Assembly (NCBI GenBank): GCA_037953745.1
Contig: JBAKBP010007977.1
Coordinates: forward strand, 1 to 64,000
Length of the DNA stretch: 64,000 bases
Origin: Lithodes maja
Taxonomy: Eukaryota; Arthropoda; Malacostraca; Decapoda; Lithodidae
Direction: 5' to 3'
Made by a program: the position numbers and the translations under genes
Notes under the pieces: model-generated
Database searches by the model: none
Seen by the model: only the letters and a program-made list of their open reading frames with translations
Told to the model about the DNA's origin: nothing
Shown here: piece by piece, positions 13,770 through 25,611 of the stretch
How the letters are laid out: every line of letters starts with the position of its first letter
How positions within the stretch are numbered: position 1 is the first letter of the stretch

Positions 13770-14600
13770 GGCAAACAAAATAAACTCTCTATTTCTAGCA
13801 TTAAGATGTCCCCCAATCCTATTTATTAGCCAAGTAATATTGTTGTTTATTATTCATGCTGCAAACATTAATAAATCTAAATACTGTGTGAATGTCAATA
13901 TGTAAATCATGTGTTGGTATAGTGTTTTAACAAATATATATGTTATTCTATTCATGCGAATTGTAAATGTAGATTTGTGTAATCATGCGCTGTATTTTAA
14001 TATAGATTATTATCCAATGTTATGATTATAGCTTAACCCTTTATTGGCGGCGCGCAACTTATGTCGTGTGAATGAAATTTGGACTAAGTGGCGGTTCACA
14101 ACTTATGTCGTGTGCCATTTTCAGCATGTAATGTAGCAGAGAGAGAGAGCTGAGCGGTGTGAGGAGCGTAGTAAGGCTATGACCGACGCACACCACCGCG
14201 GTGGGCCAACTGAAGTGAAAACCACCCTCCCTTCCCCCCTCACACTCGCTACACAGGGAATTATGTAGGGAAAGTACCTAATTACATGGTTTTTGCACTC
14301 GTGTTGCGCGATCGTTGCAAGAAAACTAACGGTCGTACAAGGATGGTTGGGGTGTCATTGGAAAGCTCTGTTTATGCCCTTTCAGGGATAGATACTTGTT
14401 TTACGCTCTGGGTTTTATTTAGGCATGAAAATGATCACGTAAACAACCCTATTTAGGGTAAAAACACCCCGCTGGGCGGTACATATAAATTACCGCCTAG
14501 GCTGCTCGTTAGGTGTTAATAACAATATTTTTGAGTTATGCATTGGGAAGTTTTAAGAGTTTCTCTCACAAGGCTCAGCCGAGCTTAATGATTTGCTTGG
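13770..14600. other. AT-rich spacer with a possible old TTAA element
   Basis: There is no gene. From 14037 (TTAACCCTTTATTGGCGGC) to a TTAA near 14515 the sequence is GC-richer than its surroundings. It holds a direct repeat CAACTTATGTCGTGTG (14066 and 14099) and a short palindrome GGCGGTA...TACCGCC (14475-14497). The ends match only weakly as inverted repeats, so I call a decayed DNA element only tentatively. Confidence 0.35.
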
Positions 14601-14603
14601 ATC

Positions 14604-14685
14604 TTCACACACTCACCTCACAATACCCTATCTTCGCACACTCATCTCCCAGCACCCTATGTTGATACACTTAAAACCATATGTT
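14604..14685. repeat. Outlying satellite units (left half)
   Basis: TCTTCACACACTCACCTCAC and two further degenerate 29-bp units match the main array that ended at 11650. They are interrupted by the (CAA)n element and continue at 15113-15175. Confidence 0.75.
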
Positions 14686-15112
14686 GTTGTTGTTGTTGCT
14701 GTTTCCCAGGCTGTCTGGCCGAACAGCCCCAAGGTTCCGAGCAAGGCCAAGGCCATAACCGAGCGCCCCCATAAAACACTCCCTGCTTACCACTAATAAA
14801 GCCCAGGTGACTGAAGCCACTCCACGGTGGGGAGCTGAAGAGGGTGCGGAAATGCCCGGGAAACCAAAGCCCCACCCAAGGCCCTGCGCCCCTCAGCAAT
14901 TATGAAGGGAAAGTTGAGGGGCAAAGGAAAAATGTGACGCTTTGGCTCCCAATCTGCCAAACTCTAGGTTGGCAGTAGGGAGGTTAATCCGCGGAAGCGA
15001 TGCCGTCACTTGAGATCTAGAAAATATATAAGTAAAAGGAACAATCAAAGTAAGCTATGGGTATGGCAGAGAATGCTTAAATCTCACTCTGATAGACCAG
15101 CCCATCACCACA
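14686..15112 (-). mobile_element. (CAA)n-tailed non-LTR element, copy 2
   Basis: This copy is similar to that at 12222-12747, with the TTG stretch at the left (3' tail on the minus strand). It is flanked by a 13-bp direct repeat AAAACCATATGTT (14673-14685 and 15113-15125). It inserted into satellite-like DNA. It is shorter at its 5' end than copy 1. No coding capacity is seen. Confidence 0.8.
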
Positions 15113-15180
15113 AAAACCATATGTTCATGCATTCACCTCACAAACACCTATTTTCACATATTCACCTGTACCCACTCAAT
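15113..15180. repeat. Outlying satellite units (right half)
   Basis: TTCATGCATTCACCTCACAA and following CA-rich units continue the satellite interrupted at 14685. They degenerate after about 15180. Confidence 0.65.
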
Positions 15181-15478
15181 ATAACTAACACTCCCGTCAA
15201 CACTCAGTCTCGACACACTCTCACTACACAGATCCGTTTCCCCACACCCTCTCTCGACTCCCTTCATAGCCGCACCCCACTTTTTCTACCTCCCCTGTCC
15301 AGGAGGAAGCGAGGGGGCATAAAAAACAAAGAGAATAGAGATAGGTGACACTATTAATCTAACAGAGTGGCTGTGTCGGAGTCCACGGAAAAATACTATC
15401 AGTAATCCTGTCCATCCGGCGCTTGTTTCTTTTGTCCATTTCTTTCACCTGTAAAGCTTTCAAAATGTTTACATTTAA

Positions 15479-15857
15479 GGGGGGACACTGGCTTTGTTTT
15501 CTTTTTCTCTCTGTGTCTCTCTTTCCTTGGCTTGTATCCATTCGGCCCCATTCAGCCAACTGTTTTAAGATGCTTATCCCCATCCAGGTGTCATTTTCTT
15601 CCTGGCGAGCGATAGCGAGCCAGCTTTGTATGGAGAAATTCGGCTTCGCCGGAGACATTTCTCTATCGAAAAATTTACACATTTAGCTTGCTGTCAAAAC
15701 AAAAATATATATATATATGCTTGCTCGCTACCGCTCGCCAGGAAAATATTGACACCTGGATGGGGGTTAACATCTTAAAACAGAAGGCTGAATGGGGCTG
15801 AATGGATACAAGCTAAATAGAGAGGGAGAGAAAGAGAAAAAAGCTAGGGGGGCTCTC
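15479..15857. mobile_element. TTAA-flanked foldback element
   Basis: Two long inverted arms, 15479-15624 and 15719-15857, align over most of their length at roughly 80% identity by eye. They share blocks such as GCTTGTATCCATTC, CCCCATCCAGGTGTCA and TCCTGGCGAGCG. The loop is about 95 bp. TTAA is present at both borders (15475-15478 and 15858-15861). It has no coding capacity. This is a long-hairpin MITE, and its transcripts would form double-stranded RNA. Confidence 0.75.
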
Positions 15858-15869
15858 TTAAGTTTACCT

Positions 15870-17130
15870 ACTACTCTAGTTTATATTTGTATTAGGTTAT
15901 TTTAATTGAACAGATTGAAGACACATTTATTTATCACTACGTTCGATACAGTCGTCATCAGCCAAGTCGAAATACCCTATAAAAGCTCAGAAAGGATCAA
16001 CAGTCTATAGGAAAAAAGAGAGACAATGCAGACATCAACACGAAAACAGAAAACAATGGCTGCACAAGTAGACAACACGTCATTCATTCACCAATTATCC
16101 AATGAGATGCGATTCACCTCACTTGCTCTAAATATCCACATCACTGTTTCATTACAAAATATATAAATGAAGACATGTTCACATTGTTCAGTGAAAATTG
16201 AACAAGGTTTCTCCCTTGTAATATGTATCCATTCGTAATCAACGGTCATATCATACATTGAAGGGGTAGTGCTTGTTTTTTGGTCCATAGTGTTATGTAT
16301 TAACTATATTGTTTTAGTTTCCTCGCTAGACCTCCATCAAACTTTAAAAAACACCCCCTAGACCCCCTTTCAATAAAAATTTGTAATTTTTTTGCAGAAA
16401 AATGTCCCAACCGAAGGGTGCTTTCTTCTAAAATTACAGAAGAAGCGATAACCTCCCTCTTAAAGTCTTTTATATCTTTGTGTTGTTGAGGCTGGTGTGC
16501 TGGAAAGAGTGACCAGCTAGACTGCTCCTGGCCACAATGTTCATCTCCATACCATTACCCTTTGGAACACGTGTGAGTAACTCGGGTAAGTTATCTAGCC
16601 TGGTACACAGGGGATACTTCATATTATCCAGGTGACCACTGGGTACTTCCGCAGATGTAACACCACAAATATCCACTAAATCCAGGTTCCTATGTACTAC
16701 TAGCTGAACAGAAGCAAAGGGTATAAGGGACATTGTTATCAATCTCGTATTACCCGGGACACGTAACCGGGACCTTTCTGTTATGGGTGCAGTCAGTGTT
16801 ATACCAATACACCACACCCAAACAACAAAACAATACAGGTTAATTTATACCCTCGATGTTTAAAAAAATAGAATTATACGTTCAAAGATTCACATGGGTG
16901 TAAATACCGCGTCATAACAGGTATAACACCTTTATTATCATTAAACCTTTAAAGCCAAGTAATGTAGCGTCTTAGAAATACACCACTGTATTGTTTCTAT
17001 GCAAAATTTAATGAGTGCTTAGCTAATATAGCTCACTCTTAAAGGTTCGTGTGTTTCATTATGCAAGTGAATCCGTGTAAGCTGAGACGTGACATAACCT
17101 GAATATAGGAAAGGTGAGACAGGGCAACAA
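15870..17130. other. Unassigned non-coding sequence
   Basis: I see no gene, tRNA or recognised repeat. A minus-strand frame at 16470-16817 exists but has no recognisable domain and no supporting context. Confidence 0.5.
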
Positions 17131-17136
17131 CATTTG

Positions 17137-17455
17137 CCCTGGAATACTACTGAGCCACAAATTTACCCTGGAATACTACTGAGCCACAAATTTGCCCTGG
17201 AATACTACTGAGCCACAAATTTACCCTGGAATACTACTGAGCCACAAATTTTACCCTGGAATACTACTGAGCCACAAATTTGCCCTGGAATACTACTGAG
17301 CCACAAATTTACCCTGGAATACTACTGAGCCACAAATTTGCCCTGGAATACTACTGAGCCACAAATTTACCCTGGAATACTACTGAGCCACAAATTTGCC
17401 CTGGAATACTACTGAGCCACAAATTTACCCTGGAATACTACTGAACCACAAATTT
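17137..17455. repeat. Minisatellite, 29-bp unit, 11 copies
   Basis: Units read CCCTGGAATACTACTGAG plus CCACAAATTT and a variable base. They begin at 17137, 17166, 17195, 17224, 17254 and so on to 17428. The base before CCCTGG alternates G and A along most of the array, implying a 58-bp dimeric unit. One unit has an extra T. It shares the 29-bp period, but not the sequence, of the big satellite. Confidence 0.95.
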
Positions 17456-17550
17456 CAATTGCATGTCCTCATTAATGTCTGACTAAGATAGAAAACCAAG
17501 GGGATAGAGCTTGTTTAGTAAACTCCATGGGATTTTTCACTGAAGGCTGT

Positions 17551-18764
17551 TTTTTTTTTTTTTTTTAAATGTGTATGAAGGAGACAGAAGGCAGGCTGCC
17601 TGTAATGAGTGTTTCATCCAAATCCAAAAAGAGTGGCAGATAGATGAATTATAGGGACGTTGGGGTCAAAATGCCTGGGCACACAAAGTTTAACTCCTTG
17701 CTTACGTTTTTTTGGCCCTAATTGACCGTCATTCCCTACACATATTCATGTATAAGCAAGAGCCAGTACATAATACAATGACATATCCATGAAAGTACAG
17801 CAATTGAGTTTTTCCAATGACACCTGAATCATCTCTGTACGTCGCCTGGTTGTCTTGCAACGATAGTGCAACATTCAGCCAAAACCACTAAAAAATTAGT
17901 GGTTCTGAGCTATTTTTGCTATGTGTAACACTGCAGTGAGGTGGTAGAAATCTCTCTGTTATGTTCAGTGCGGGCCTAGCCTTGCTGGGCGATGGATGAA
18001 TGGGTCCCGCCCTGCCTGTAACCACTTGCCTCACTCCCAGGGCACATAATAAGCGGATTTTGGTGCCCGTTAGATGATGGGTACCGTTGGGAAGGGGTTA
18101 AAGCAGTCTAAGTCATAAGATGAAGGAAAAATTGTTTGCGGGAGAGAGTTCCAGAGATCACTTGTAGAGTAGGAGAAAGGAGGGGAAAAATGACTAAACC
18201 TTGGGTTGGAGAGCTGGACAGAATAGGAGTGGGAGAGTGTTGAAAGCCGGATGCCTCGTACTCGCCGAAGGAAGGGGGTATGGACATAGAGAGCTCTGAA
18301 GAACACTGATTATTGTAATAACGATAGAAGAGTGAAAGAAATGCAACATTGCGGCGGCGTGTAGAAAGAAATTGTAGGGAACTAGTAAGAGGAAGCGAGT
18401 TGATGAGGCGTATTTCTTTTGACTCTACTCTTTCGAGAATTGCAGTATGGGTGGGACCTTCCCACACATGCGAAGATTACTCGATACTTGGGTGCACTGT
18501 GCCCCTATACAGAGCAATAAGCTGTGCGGGGGTAAACAACATACGGAGACGGTTGAGCAAACCTAACTTCTGGGATGCTGTTTTAGCAAGAGAAGTAATA
18601 GAATATGATGAAAAAGATACACCAAGAATATTGAGAGAAGATGAATGGTTGATATGTGTATTGTTGAAAACTAATTGATAGTTTTGTGGAAGATTACGAT
18701 GGATGATAGAATTAGAAATTGGGTCTTTGAGGCATTGAAAGTAACAAGATTTTCTCTGCCCCAA
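17551..18764 (-). pseudogene. LINE ORF2 3' fragment with poly(A) tail (LINE D)
   Basis: On the minus strand, fragments in at least two frames spell the C-terminal region of a LINE reverse transcriptase protein. The first is LGVSFSS, TASQKLGLLNRLR and IALYRGTVHPSIE (18764-18477), then VWEGPTHTAILERVESKEIR (near 18467), then RGIRLSTLSHSYSVQLSNPR and TSDLWNSLP. Frames break near 18470 and 18300. Coding similarity stops at 18098, where a TTAA MITE is inserted. It resumes at 17690 and ends in a poly(A) tail, seen as (T)n at 17551-17568. No RT catalytic motifs are left. The clade is uncertain among CR1, Jockey and related groups. Confidence 0.75.
17694..18097. mobile_element. TTAA-flanked MITE inserted in LINE D
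   Basis: The left end CTCCTTGCTTACG and the reverse complement of the right end (CCCCTTCCCAACG) form an imperfect inverted repeat. TTAA lies outside both (17690-17693 and 18098-18101). Removing the 404 bp plus one TTAA rejoins the LINE sequence on either side. It encodes nothing recognisable. Confidence 0.65.
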
Positions 18765-18769
18765 TCAGA

Positions 18770-20335
18770 AATAATTGCTAGATCAGAAGATAGGCTAGTC
18801 AGGACTTTGCACCACCTCCACCTCCACGTTTACAAGTTTTGTTTACTTTAATTTTGTATGTATTTACAAACAAATTACATGTAACCTTTTATTCAATAGT
18901 TGTCTATCCTATCCTATCACTATATGCTCAACCAAGCTGCTCACCTATGCAGCCCTCAGCCACGACCAATTCAAAGTCCAGATCACTCACCATTGTCCTC
19001 TTCTGTGGGCTGGACCTTGTACCCCTCAGCCATAGAAGAGCAGATCTGAGCAGAGCAAAGGAAAGCCTGCACTTCATCCAAGTGACGATTTGAATTTCTG
19101 CTGGCGCTTTTCATCTTCAAATCTGTTATTGACAGGATATTAAGAATCGAGTGTGCAGAACAAAAAAATCGATTTAGTCTAAAAATGTACTCAAATTTTT
19201 TTTTCTCCAAAGGATGGTGGCCATCTTGGATTTGATAGGAATTGTGGCAGTTGCCACGGGTGGATTTGGGTGGGTTTTAAATTGTGGTTATATAATAAGG
19301 TGCTAAAGAGCACCTTACAGGGAAAGGTATTTTAAATTCACCTATTAACATTATATTTCAATGTATGCAGTCTGCATGTTGAGGAGGGACATTTGAATAT
19401 TTTGAGAACAAAATATAATGGCTAAGAACACCTTGTTAATAACTATTGTCTACTTAAGAGACAAGCCCTTTACCAGTATTGTGGTCATAGTATTGAAGTA
19501 ATAAATCAAGGTTTAACTATTGCATAATAAGGATAGTGTAGGATTAAATTTAATATATAATTTTCAATTTTCTTCCTAAAAATTGGTTATAAATAGCACT
19601 TAACCCAAGGGCTGCGACATTCCTTCCGGGAGGTTATACTGGGTGAATGTTACGCTCCTTCCGGTAGATAGCATATATACAAAAAAAAAAAAAAAATAAT
19701 AATAATAACATAGGGCTGGTGAAATATGTGATTAGGTGGTATGTCTCCTTACCACCACCTCCTGTCCTCCCCTTACATGTGTATTACCCTCCCCCCCCCC
19801 ACCACTCCTTCTCCTCCACCCCCTTTTTCCCTCCGCTTCCTCCTCCTCATTTATCCAATTTCTCCCCCCCCCCCACTTCCTATAAAGAGTATATCTTGCC
19901 TCCAATATGTTTAGTCACCCTTCTGTACCCTTCTGTCTTCGACAGAACTCTCGTCATGGTCTGAGGAAATGTTGTTAGTTCACTTATCTTTTATAATATG
20001 GTACTTTAATTACTTCCAAAAAAAGGGGGCCGAGTTAAAATGGATGTGTGAAGGGGGAGGAGTCAAACGTGTGTGTGTGTGTGTGTATGTACTGTATGTG
20101 TGTTCGAGACGAGCACGCAGAATAAGGATATTTATACACAATACACGGCCTATACAAAAAGACTAGCCCATGCTGGAAGCCTTGATCACAAATATCTAAC
20201 GCAAATCAGGTGTTACGTTATTTATGGAATTAAATATACAAACGATCAAGTTTCTGCTCTTAATAGTTCCCATTCCCCCCTCCCCCCTCTTCCTTTCACC
20301 CCAACTCTCCTTCTCCAGTCACTTCCTCTCCCCTC
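18770..20335. other. Non-coding spacer with simple-sequence tracts
   Basis: No gene is recognised. Simple tracts include an A-run followed by (TAA)n near 19680-19710, C-rich tracts at 19785-19880 and a short (TG)n at 20071-20088. An upstream extension of the LINE B ORF1 frame (20073-20340) looks like random low-complexity translation rather than protein. Confidence 0.5.
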
Positions 20336-20339
20336 CTTC

Positions 20340-21283
20340 TCTCGCCAGCAACGAGAGAATTTTACAGTGAAATTAGACGAAGCCTACAACAAGATCAACG
20401 TCCTCACCATGAAGCTGGAATCACTCCAAGAGTTTGTAACACTCAACGTTGGAGTACCACAAACTTCAATTGTCACCGCAACTCCAGCAGCCACCAACGC
20501 CCCAACGTCAACTGCCAACAATTCAACGCCTACAGTAGCCACTTCAGCTGATGTATCCGATACTCAAGATACAAATAGTGACTCTCTTCCCCCTCAAGAC
20601 AACTTCCGTGTCGTGAGGAACAACGTTTGCCCCAAGACCAGGAAACACATACCGATTACCGAGTGTCAAAACCGTTTCCAGATACTCGCAGACTCAGATG
20701 ACGAAGAGGAAATAGAAGAAGTCCGGCTCGTGGGAGACTCGATGATACGTGGTCAGCTCACAGAGTTTTGCGCCAGGGCACCTAAGACCAGGAAGCGTTT
20801 TTGTATCCATGACGTAGTTGCAGCAGTTGACGAAGTATCAAAGCTGGCCCCTGCTAATACAATGTACGTCATCCACGTTGGATCCAACGATGTGCAGCGA
20901 ACCCGGTCGGAAGATTTGCTTTTAAAGTACCAGCAGCTGATCAAGTCGTTTAAGGAGAAGTCATCAAGGATCATCGTCTCAGGAATCGTCCCCCGGCTCG
21001 GTGTAGAGAGCCGATTTTACAACATAGCCACCAGCACAAATCGTGTCTAGCAAACCTCTGCAGGAAGGAGAACGTGGGATTCGTCGACACCTGGGACAAT
21101 TTCTACTACGATGACTATTTGTTTTCGGACGATGGAGTTCATCTGAACCAGGTGGGAGCAGCACGTTTTGGGCGTCTTCTCAACGATGCGGTGAAGGATT
21201 TTCGGAGAAGAAATCGACTCAGCACAGGACAACCAGGAAGGAGGACCGAAGACAGCGAGGACGGCAACCTACAAAGGAATTAA
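20340..21283 (+). pseudogene. LINE B ORF1, coiled coil plus SGNH esterase, frameshifted
   Basis: From about 20340 the frame encodes a short coiled-coil-like segment (KLDEAYNKINVLTMKLESLQ), a Thr/Ala/Asn-rich linker and an acidic stretch (DSDDEEEIEE). An SGNH esterase domain follows: VRLVGDSMIRG with the nucleophile Ser, and VIHVGSNDVQ with block III. The frame stops at 21050, but the domain continues one frame over, ending with FSDDGVHLNQVG (block V Asp/His) at about 21128-21163 and a stop at 21283. A single-base indel near 21045 explains this. Upstream codons to 20073 are probably not part of the protein. Confidence 0.8.
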
Positions 21284-21421
21284 ATACTAATCCGTCAAGA
21301 ACCGCGAATTTGGATAAATCTCCACCAACATGACCCAAATTCAAAACCGTCAGGGATAACGACCGAGGACCGAGGACAGCCATGAATGTAAATGTAGATC
21401 CGACCAGAACCAAAAAATTCG

Positions 21422-24261
21422 ATGAAAGAACGTAATGCGAGTTCTAAAACCGCAACTTTAAAGGTTTTCTATGCAAACGCTCGTAGCATACGCAATAAAT
21501 TTTCAGATTTAGAGGAACTAGTGTTTACAGAAAATTATGATGTGATTGGCATAACAGAATCTTGGCTCAATACAGAAGATAGAGACTTTTTAGCTGAGTA
21601 TTCACTTCCCGGTTATGTAATGTTTGAGAACAGCCGAATAAATAAAAATGGAGGTGGCGTTTTATTTTATATCAAAGAAAGTCTTAACCCGACCCTCGTG
21701 TCAAAACCTCAAATTGTGAACGTCGACACATCTTTTGTGCTAATAAAGAATAATAAAGGTACAAAAATAATACTTGCGTTAATATACAGACCTCCAGCTC
21801 AATCAGTGCAAACTGACCGAGAAATTTACGAACAAATTGCAGATGTAAGTAACTCACAAGATACCGTAATTTTTGGCGACTTTAATTTACCTGTGACCAA
21901 GTGGGGCGATACTCTTACTTCACACTCCGGACATGACTTGTATACGAACTTGCAAGAGAGTTCGCTTTATCAATTTGTTCGAACGCCGACCCGTGGTAAT
22001 AACGTTCTTGACATTGTACTTGCAACAAAAGAAGAATTGATAGAGAATTTGAATGTTGGTGATGAATTCAGTAACAGCGACCATCGTACGATAACTTTCA
22101 CTTTAAAGTTTACTAGTAACGAACCAAATAGTAGCATCGAAAAAGTCCCTAATTTCAAGAAAGCAAACTTCCATAAACTTAGAGCTATGTTTAAAGAAAC
22201 TGACTGGAGCTTTTTAATTAACAATAACGACATAAATACATCTTGGAAGTTATTCGAAACCACTTACCTAAAAGCAGTGCAAGACTGCATACCATCGAAA
22301 ATACGGCGTCCAGGCCATAATAATAAGCCCAAATGGTGGAATAAAGATATTTCAAACTGCCTGCTTGCTAAAAAATTTGCTAATGATAGATTAAAATCCT
22401 CACAAAATGACGAAGAACGGGTGAAATTTGTAGAGCTACGACGCAAAGCCAAAAAGTTAATTAAGCAAAGTAAAAAGACCTTAGAGTTACATATTGCGAA
22501 TCAAAGTAAAACAAACCCGAAAGAATTCTATAGTTATATCAGAAAGAAAAAAGTAGTTACTTCAACTGTTGGACCGTTAGTCGATGAAAAAGGAGAATAC
22601 ACCAAAGACGAAGTACAAATGAGTAATGCCCTCAATACCTTCTTTGCATCAGTTTTTACAACCGAAGACCTCAGTGATATCCCTACACCATCGCCGATTC
22701 AGATTGATAATTCAGATGTTCTAAGCAATATCACCGTTACAGAGAGAGAAGTATTGAATTGTTTAGATAAACTCAAAGTAAATAAAACGCCAGGACCTGA
22801 TACAATCTCGCCTAGAGTTCTAAAGGAAGCTAAGAATGAGCTCTCCAAACCACTGACATTACTATTCAATAAATCCTTGCAGTCTGGAACTATGCCTGAT
22901 CAGTGGAAGCTAGCCAACGTAACACCGATATTCAAAAAAGGCAGCAAATCTCTACCCAGTAACTATCGTCCAATTAGCTTAACCTCAGTTGTATGTAAAA
23001 TGCTAGAAACGGTCATACGAGACAGACTCGTAAATCACTTAGAGGAAAATAACATACTTAAAGATACTCAACACGGCTTTCGTAAAAAACGTTCCTGTTT
23101 AACAAACCTCTTAGACTTCTTCCACGATATCCTCAACCTCTACGATGAGAGTAAAGCTGTAGATATTATATACCTTGATTTTCAAAAGGCCTTTGACAAA
23201 GTTCCCCACAAACGTTTACTGCTAAAACTAAAAGCGCATGGAATACAAGACGGTGTGTTGAAATGGATAGAAAATTGGCTCAACAACAGAAAGCAAAGAG
23301 TAGTCATAAACGGTAAGGCATCTAAATGGACCAATGTAAGTAGCGGGGTACCCCAGGGATCGGTACTAGGACCAATTCTCTTTCTAATTTACATCAACGA
23401 CATAGATGAGGGTCTCACCTGCACAATCTCAAATTTGCTGACGATACAAAAATTGCAAATAGCGTACTCTCAAAAGAACAAGTTGACGATATGCAACACA
23501 ATCTAGATAAATTGTCATGTTGGGCCCAAATTTGGCAAATGAGTTTCAATGCGGATAAATGTAAAGTACTACATGTCGGATACCTAAATGAGAAAGCAAA
23601 CTATTCGATGAATGGCACTCAGCTTAAGAATGTAAACAGAGAAACTGATCTGGGAGTAACAATATCCGAGTAACCTAAAACCGAGTCAACAATGTTCAGA
23701 AGTTGTTAAGAAGGCAAACAAAATAATTGGCTTTATAGGCAGGTCATTTGAGCATAAATCCAAAGAAGTTATCCTAACCCTTTACAATTCCTTAGTCCGC
23801 CCTCTTCTGGAATACTGCGTTCAATCCTGGTGCCCTTATTACCAAAAAGATATAAACAAGCTAGAACGAGTTCAACGTAGAGTTACCAAAATGATACCTA
23901 GCCTAAAGAACAAACCATACGAAGAGCGTCTTAGAGAATTAAATCTATTCCTTTAACCCAGCGCAGATTAAGAGGCGACTTAATTCAAGTGTTCAAAATC
24001 ATCAAAGGCATCGACAATATGAACTGTAGTAAGTACTTCACTATCGACCAATCTAATTACACACGGGGAAACGGTTGCAAAATTATTGGTAAATCTTTTA
24101 ACTCGCACGAATCTAAGAATTTCTTCTTCAATCGAGTTGTCAACTTGTGGAATGGGCTTCCCCGAAACGTTATAGACTGCAGCACCGTTGATTCATTTAA
24201 ATTCCGCCTAGACAAATATCTCGCATCAAACCCGCGACTGACTGCGTTTGTAAATGAATAA
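21422..24261 (+). pseudogene. LINE B ORF2: endonuclease - reverse transcriptase, frameshifted
   Basis: The first 694 codons are open. An APE endonuclease shows VFYANARSIRNKFSDLEEL, GITESWLNTED, ALIYRPP, VIFGDFNLP and SDHRTITF. The RT shows TPGPDTISPRVLK, ANVTPIFKKG, YRPISLTSV, IYLDFQKAFDKVPH (motif A Asp) and SGVPQGSVLGP (motif B). The frame then shifts immediately before motif C: FADD is encoded at 23434-23445 in the next frame. Later parts (FNADKCKVLHVG, GFIGRSFEHKS, RVQRRVTKMIPSL, VVNLWNGLPRNV) follow through two more frame changes to a stop at 24261. The copy cannot make full RT without frame restoration, but its similarity is high, so the damage looks recent. Confidence 0.88.
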
Positions 24262-24452
24262 CTTTATCCTCCCCACAGTTACTAACCCATATGTCCCTAC
24301 TAACTTCCTAGTCCTGCCACGTTAGTGGCAGGGCAGTAGTTCCCTTTCCAATGTTCCCTTACCCACTCTAAACCACTGTTTGGACACTTGATCCTCAGTG
24401 TTTTGGAGGACAAGCAGCCTAGAAGGGTCACTAGATCTGTTGTTGCTTGATT

Positions 24453-24488
24453 TCCTTTGTACTTTGTACTTTGTACTTTGTACTCCTT

Positions 24489-24564
<76 letters not shown>
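24453..24564. repeat. (TTTGTAC)n followed by (CT)n microsatellite
   Basis: Four copies of the heptamer TTTGTAC (24455-24484) are followed by about 35 CT dinucleotides (24494-24564). The CT tract ends exactly where the next LINE fragment begins. Confidence 0.95.
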
Positions 24565-24566
<2 letters not shown>

Positions 24567-25376
24567 AATTCGTCGACGATACAAAGATAGAAAATGCATT
24601 CCTGACCGAAGAAGATAGAAATGCGTTGCAGTCTGATTTAAATAAGATATCAGAGTGGTCTGAAAAATGGCAGATGCCCTTCAATGTCGATAAATGACAG
24701 GTACTGCAGGTTGGTAGCAGAAATATGAAATACAAAACGAAATGAATGCCCAACAAATAACAACCACAACGCTAGTAAAAGACCTAGGGGTACTAATATC
24801 TGAAAACCTAAACACTTCCGACCAATGTATAGCAGCTGCAAATAAGGCAAACAGAGCATTGGGCTTTATTAAATGAAAATGTACATATAAACATGAGAAC
24901 GTAATAGTGCCACTGTTCAACAGTATGGTGAGGCCCCACCTTGAATATGGTGTGCAGTTCTGGTCACCTTATCTGAGCAAGGACATTGTAAGACTCGAAT
25001 CAGTGCAGCGTAGAGCGACGAAGATGATACCCTCATTAAGAAATAAACCATATGAAAAAAGACTTAAACGATTGAACCTGTCTCATTAAAAAAGAGGAGG
25101 TTGAGGGGTCAACTTATTGAGTGCTTTAAGATAATGAAAGGCTTCGACAAAGTCGATATAAATGCGCTATTCACATTAAACAATAATACTCAAACTCACG
25201 GAAATGGAATGAAATTAAAAACCAAAAAGGCAAACCTAGATGTCACAAAGAGTTTCTTCACCTACAGTGTGATGACAGAGTGGAATAAACTACCAGCGAG
25301 AGTGGTGGAGAGCGACACAATAAACGCTTTCAAGGGAAGGCTTGACCTCTATCTAGAGGGAGCTGGGGTGATATGA
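24565..25376 (+). pseudogene. LINE C ORF2 3' fragment (CR1-like)
   Basis: Starting directly at the end of the (CT)n tract, the plus strand encodes KFVDDTKIENAF (RT motif C), EWSEKWQMPFNVDK and an in-frame stop. In other frames come LVSENLN-type residues, MVRPHLEYGVQFWSPYLSKD, SVQRRATKMIPSLRNKPYEK, and RGQLIECFKIMKGFDKVD to a stop at 25376. This is the C-terminal part of a CR1-type ORF2 related to LINE B but clearly diverged. It is truncated on the 5' side at motif C and carries several frame breaks. A run of A and (TA)n follows the stop. Confidence 0.82.
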
Positions 25377-25572
25377 AAAAAAAAAAATATATATATATAT
25401 AGTTTGTAAGGCCAGACTGCCTAGTAAGGACCATGAGGTCTGTGTGGTCTGTGTATCTATGTAGCTCTCTTTCTCTCTCTCTCACGGACGTATATGATGC
25501 CCTCTAAATTAACAGATCAATAGTATGCGATTGCATTAAATTGACTTATACATAATAAATGTTAGTGATGAC

Positions 25573-25575
<3 letters not shown>

Positions 25576-25611
<36 letters not shown>

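Larger units (their letters stand above)
20340..24265 (+). mobile_element. CR1-like LINE B, nearly full length but frameshifted
   Basis: A plus-strand LINE with ORF1 (esterase) and ORF2 (endonuclease, reverse transcriptase, C-terminal region). ORF1 carries one frameshift near 21045. ORF2 has a frameshift just before the FADD box (about 23430), one near 23672 and one near 23955. The 5' end is not clear; convincing homology begins at about 20340 with a coiled-coil-like segment. The 3' end is soon after 24261. It belongs to the same general CR1 group as LINE A but is not the same family. Confidence 0.85.

Noticed and set aside
16470..16817. 115-codon minus-strand frame as a gene
   Set aside because: No recognisable domain, no splice or promoter context and no coding-like composition. 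Frames this long are expected by chance.
17137..17455. Regular 29-bp repeats resembling a CRISPR array
   Set aside because: Units are directly adjacent, with no variable spacers, and the genome is eukaryotic.
20073..20339. N-terminal extension of LINE B ORF1
   Set aside because: It translates (TG)n and C-rich tracts into low-complexity residues. Homology-like features begin only at about 20340.
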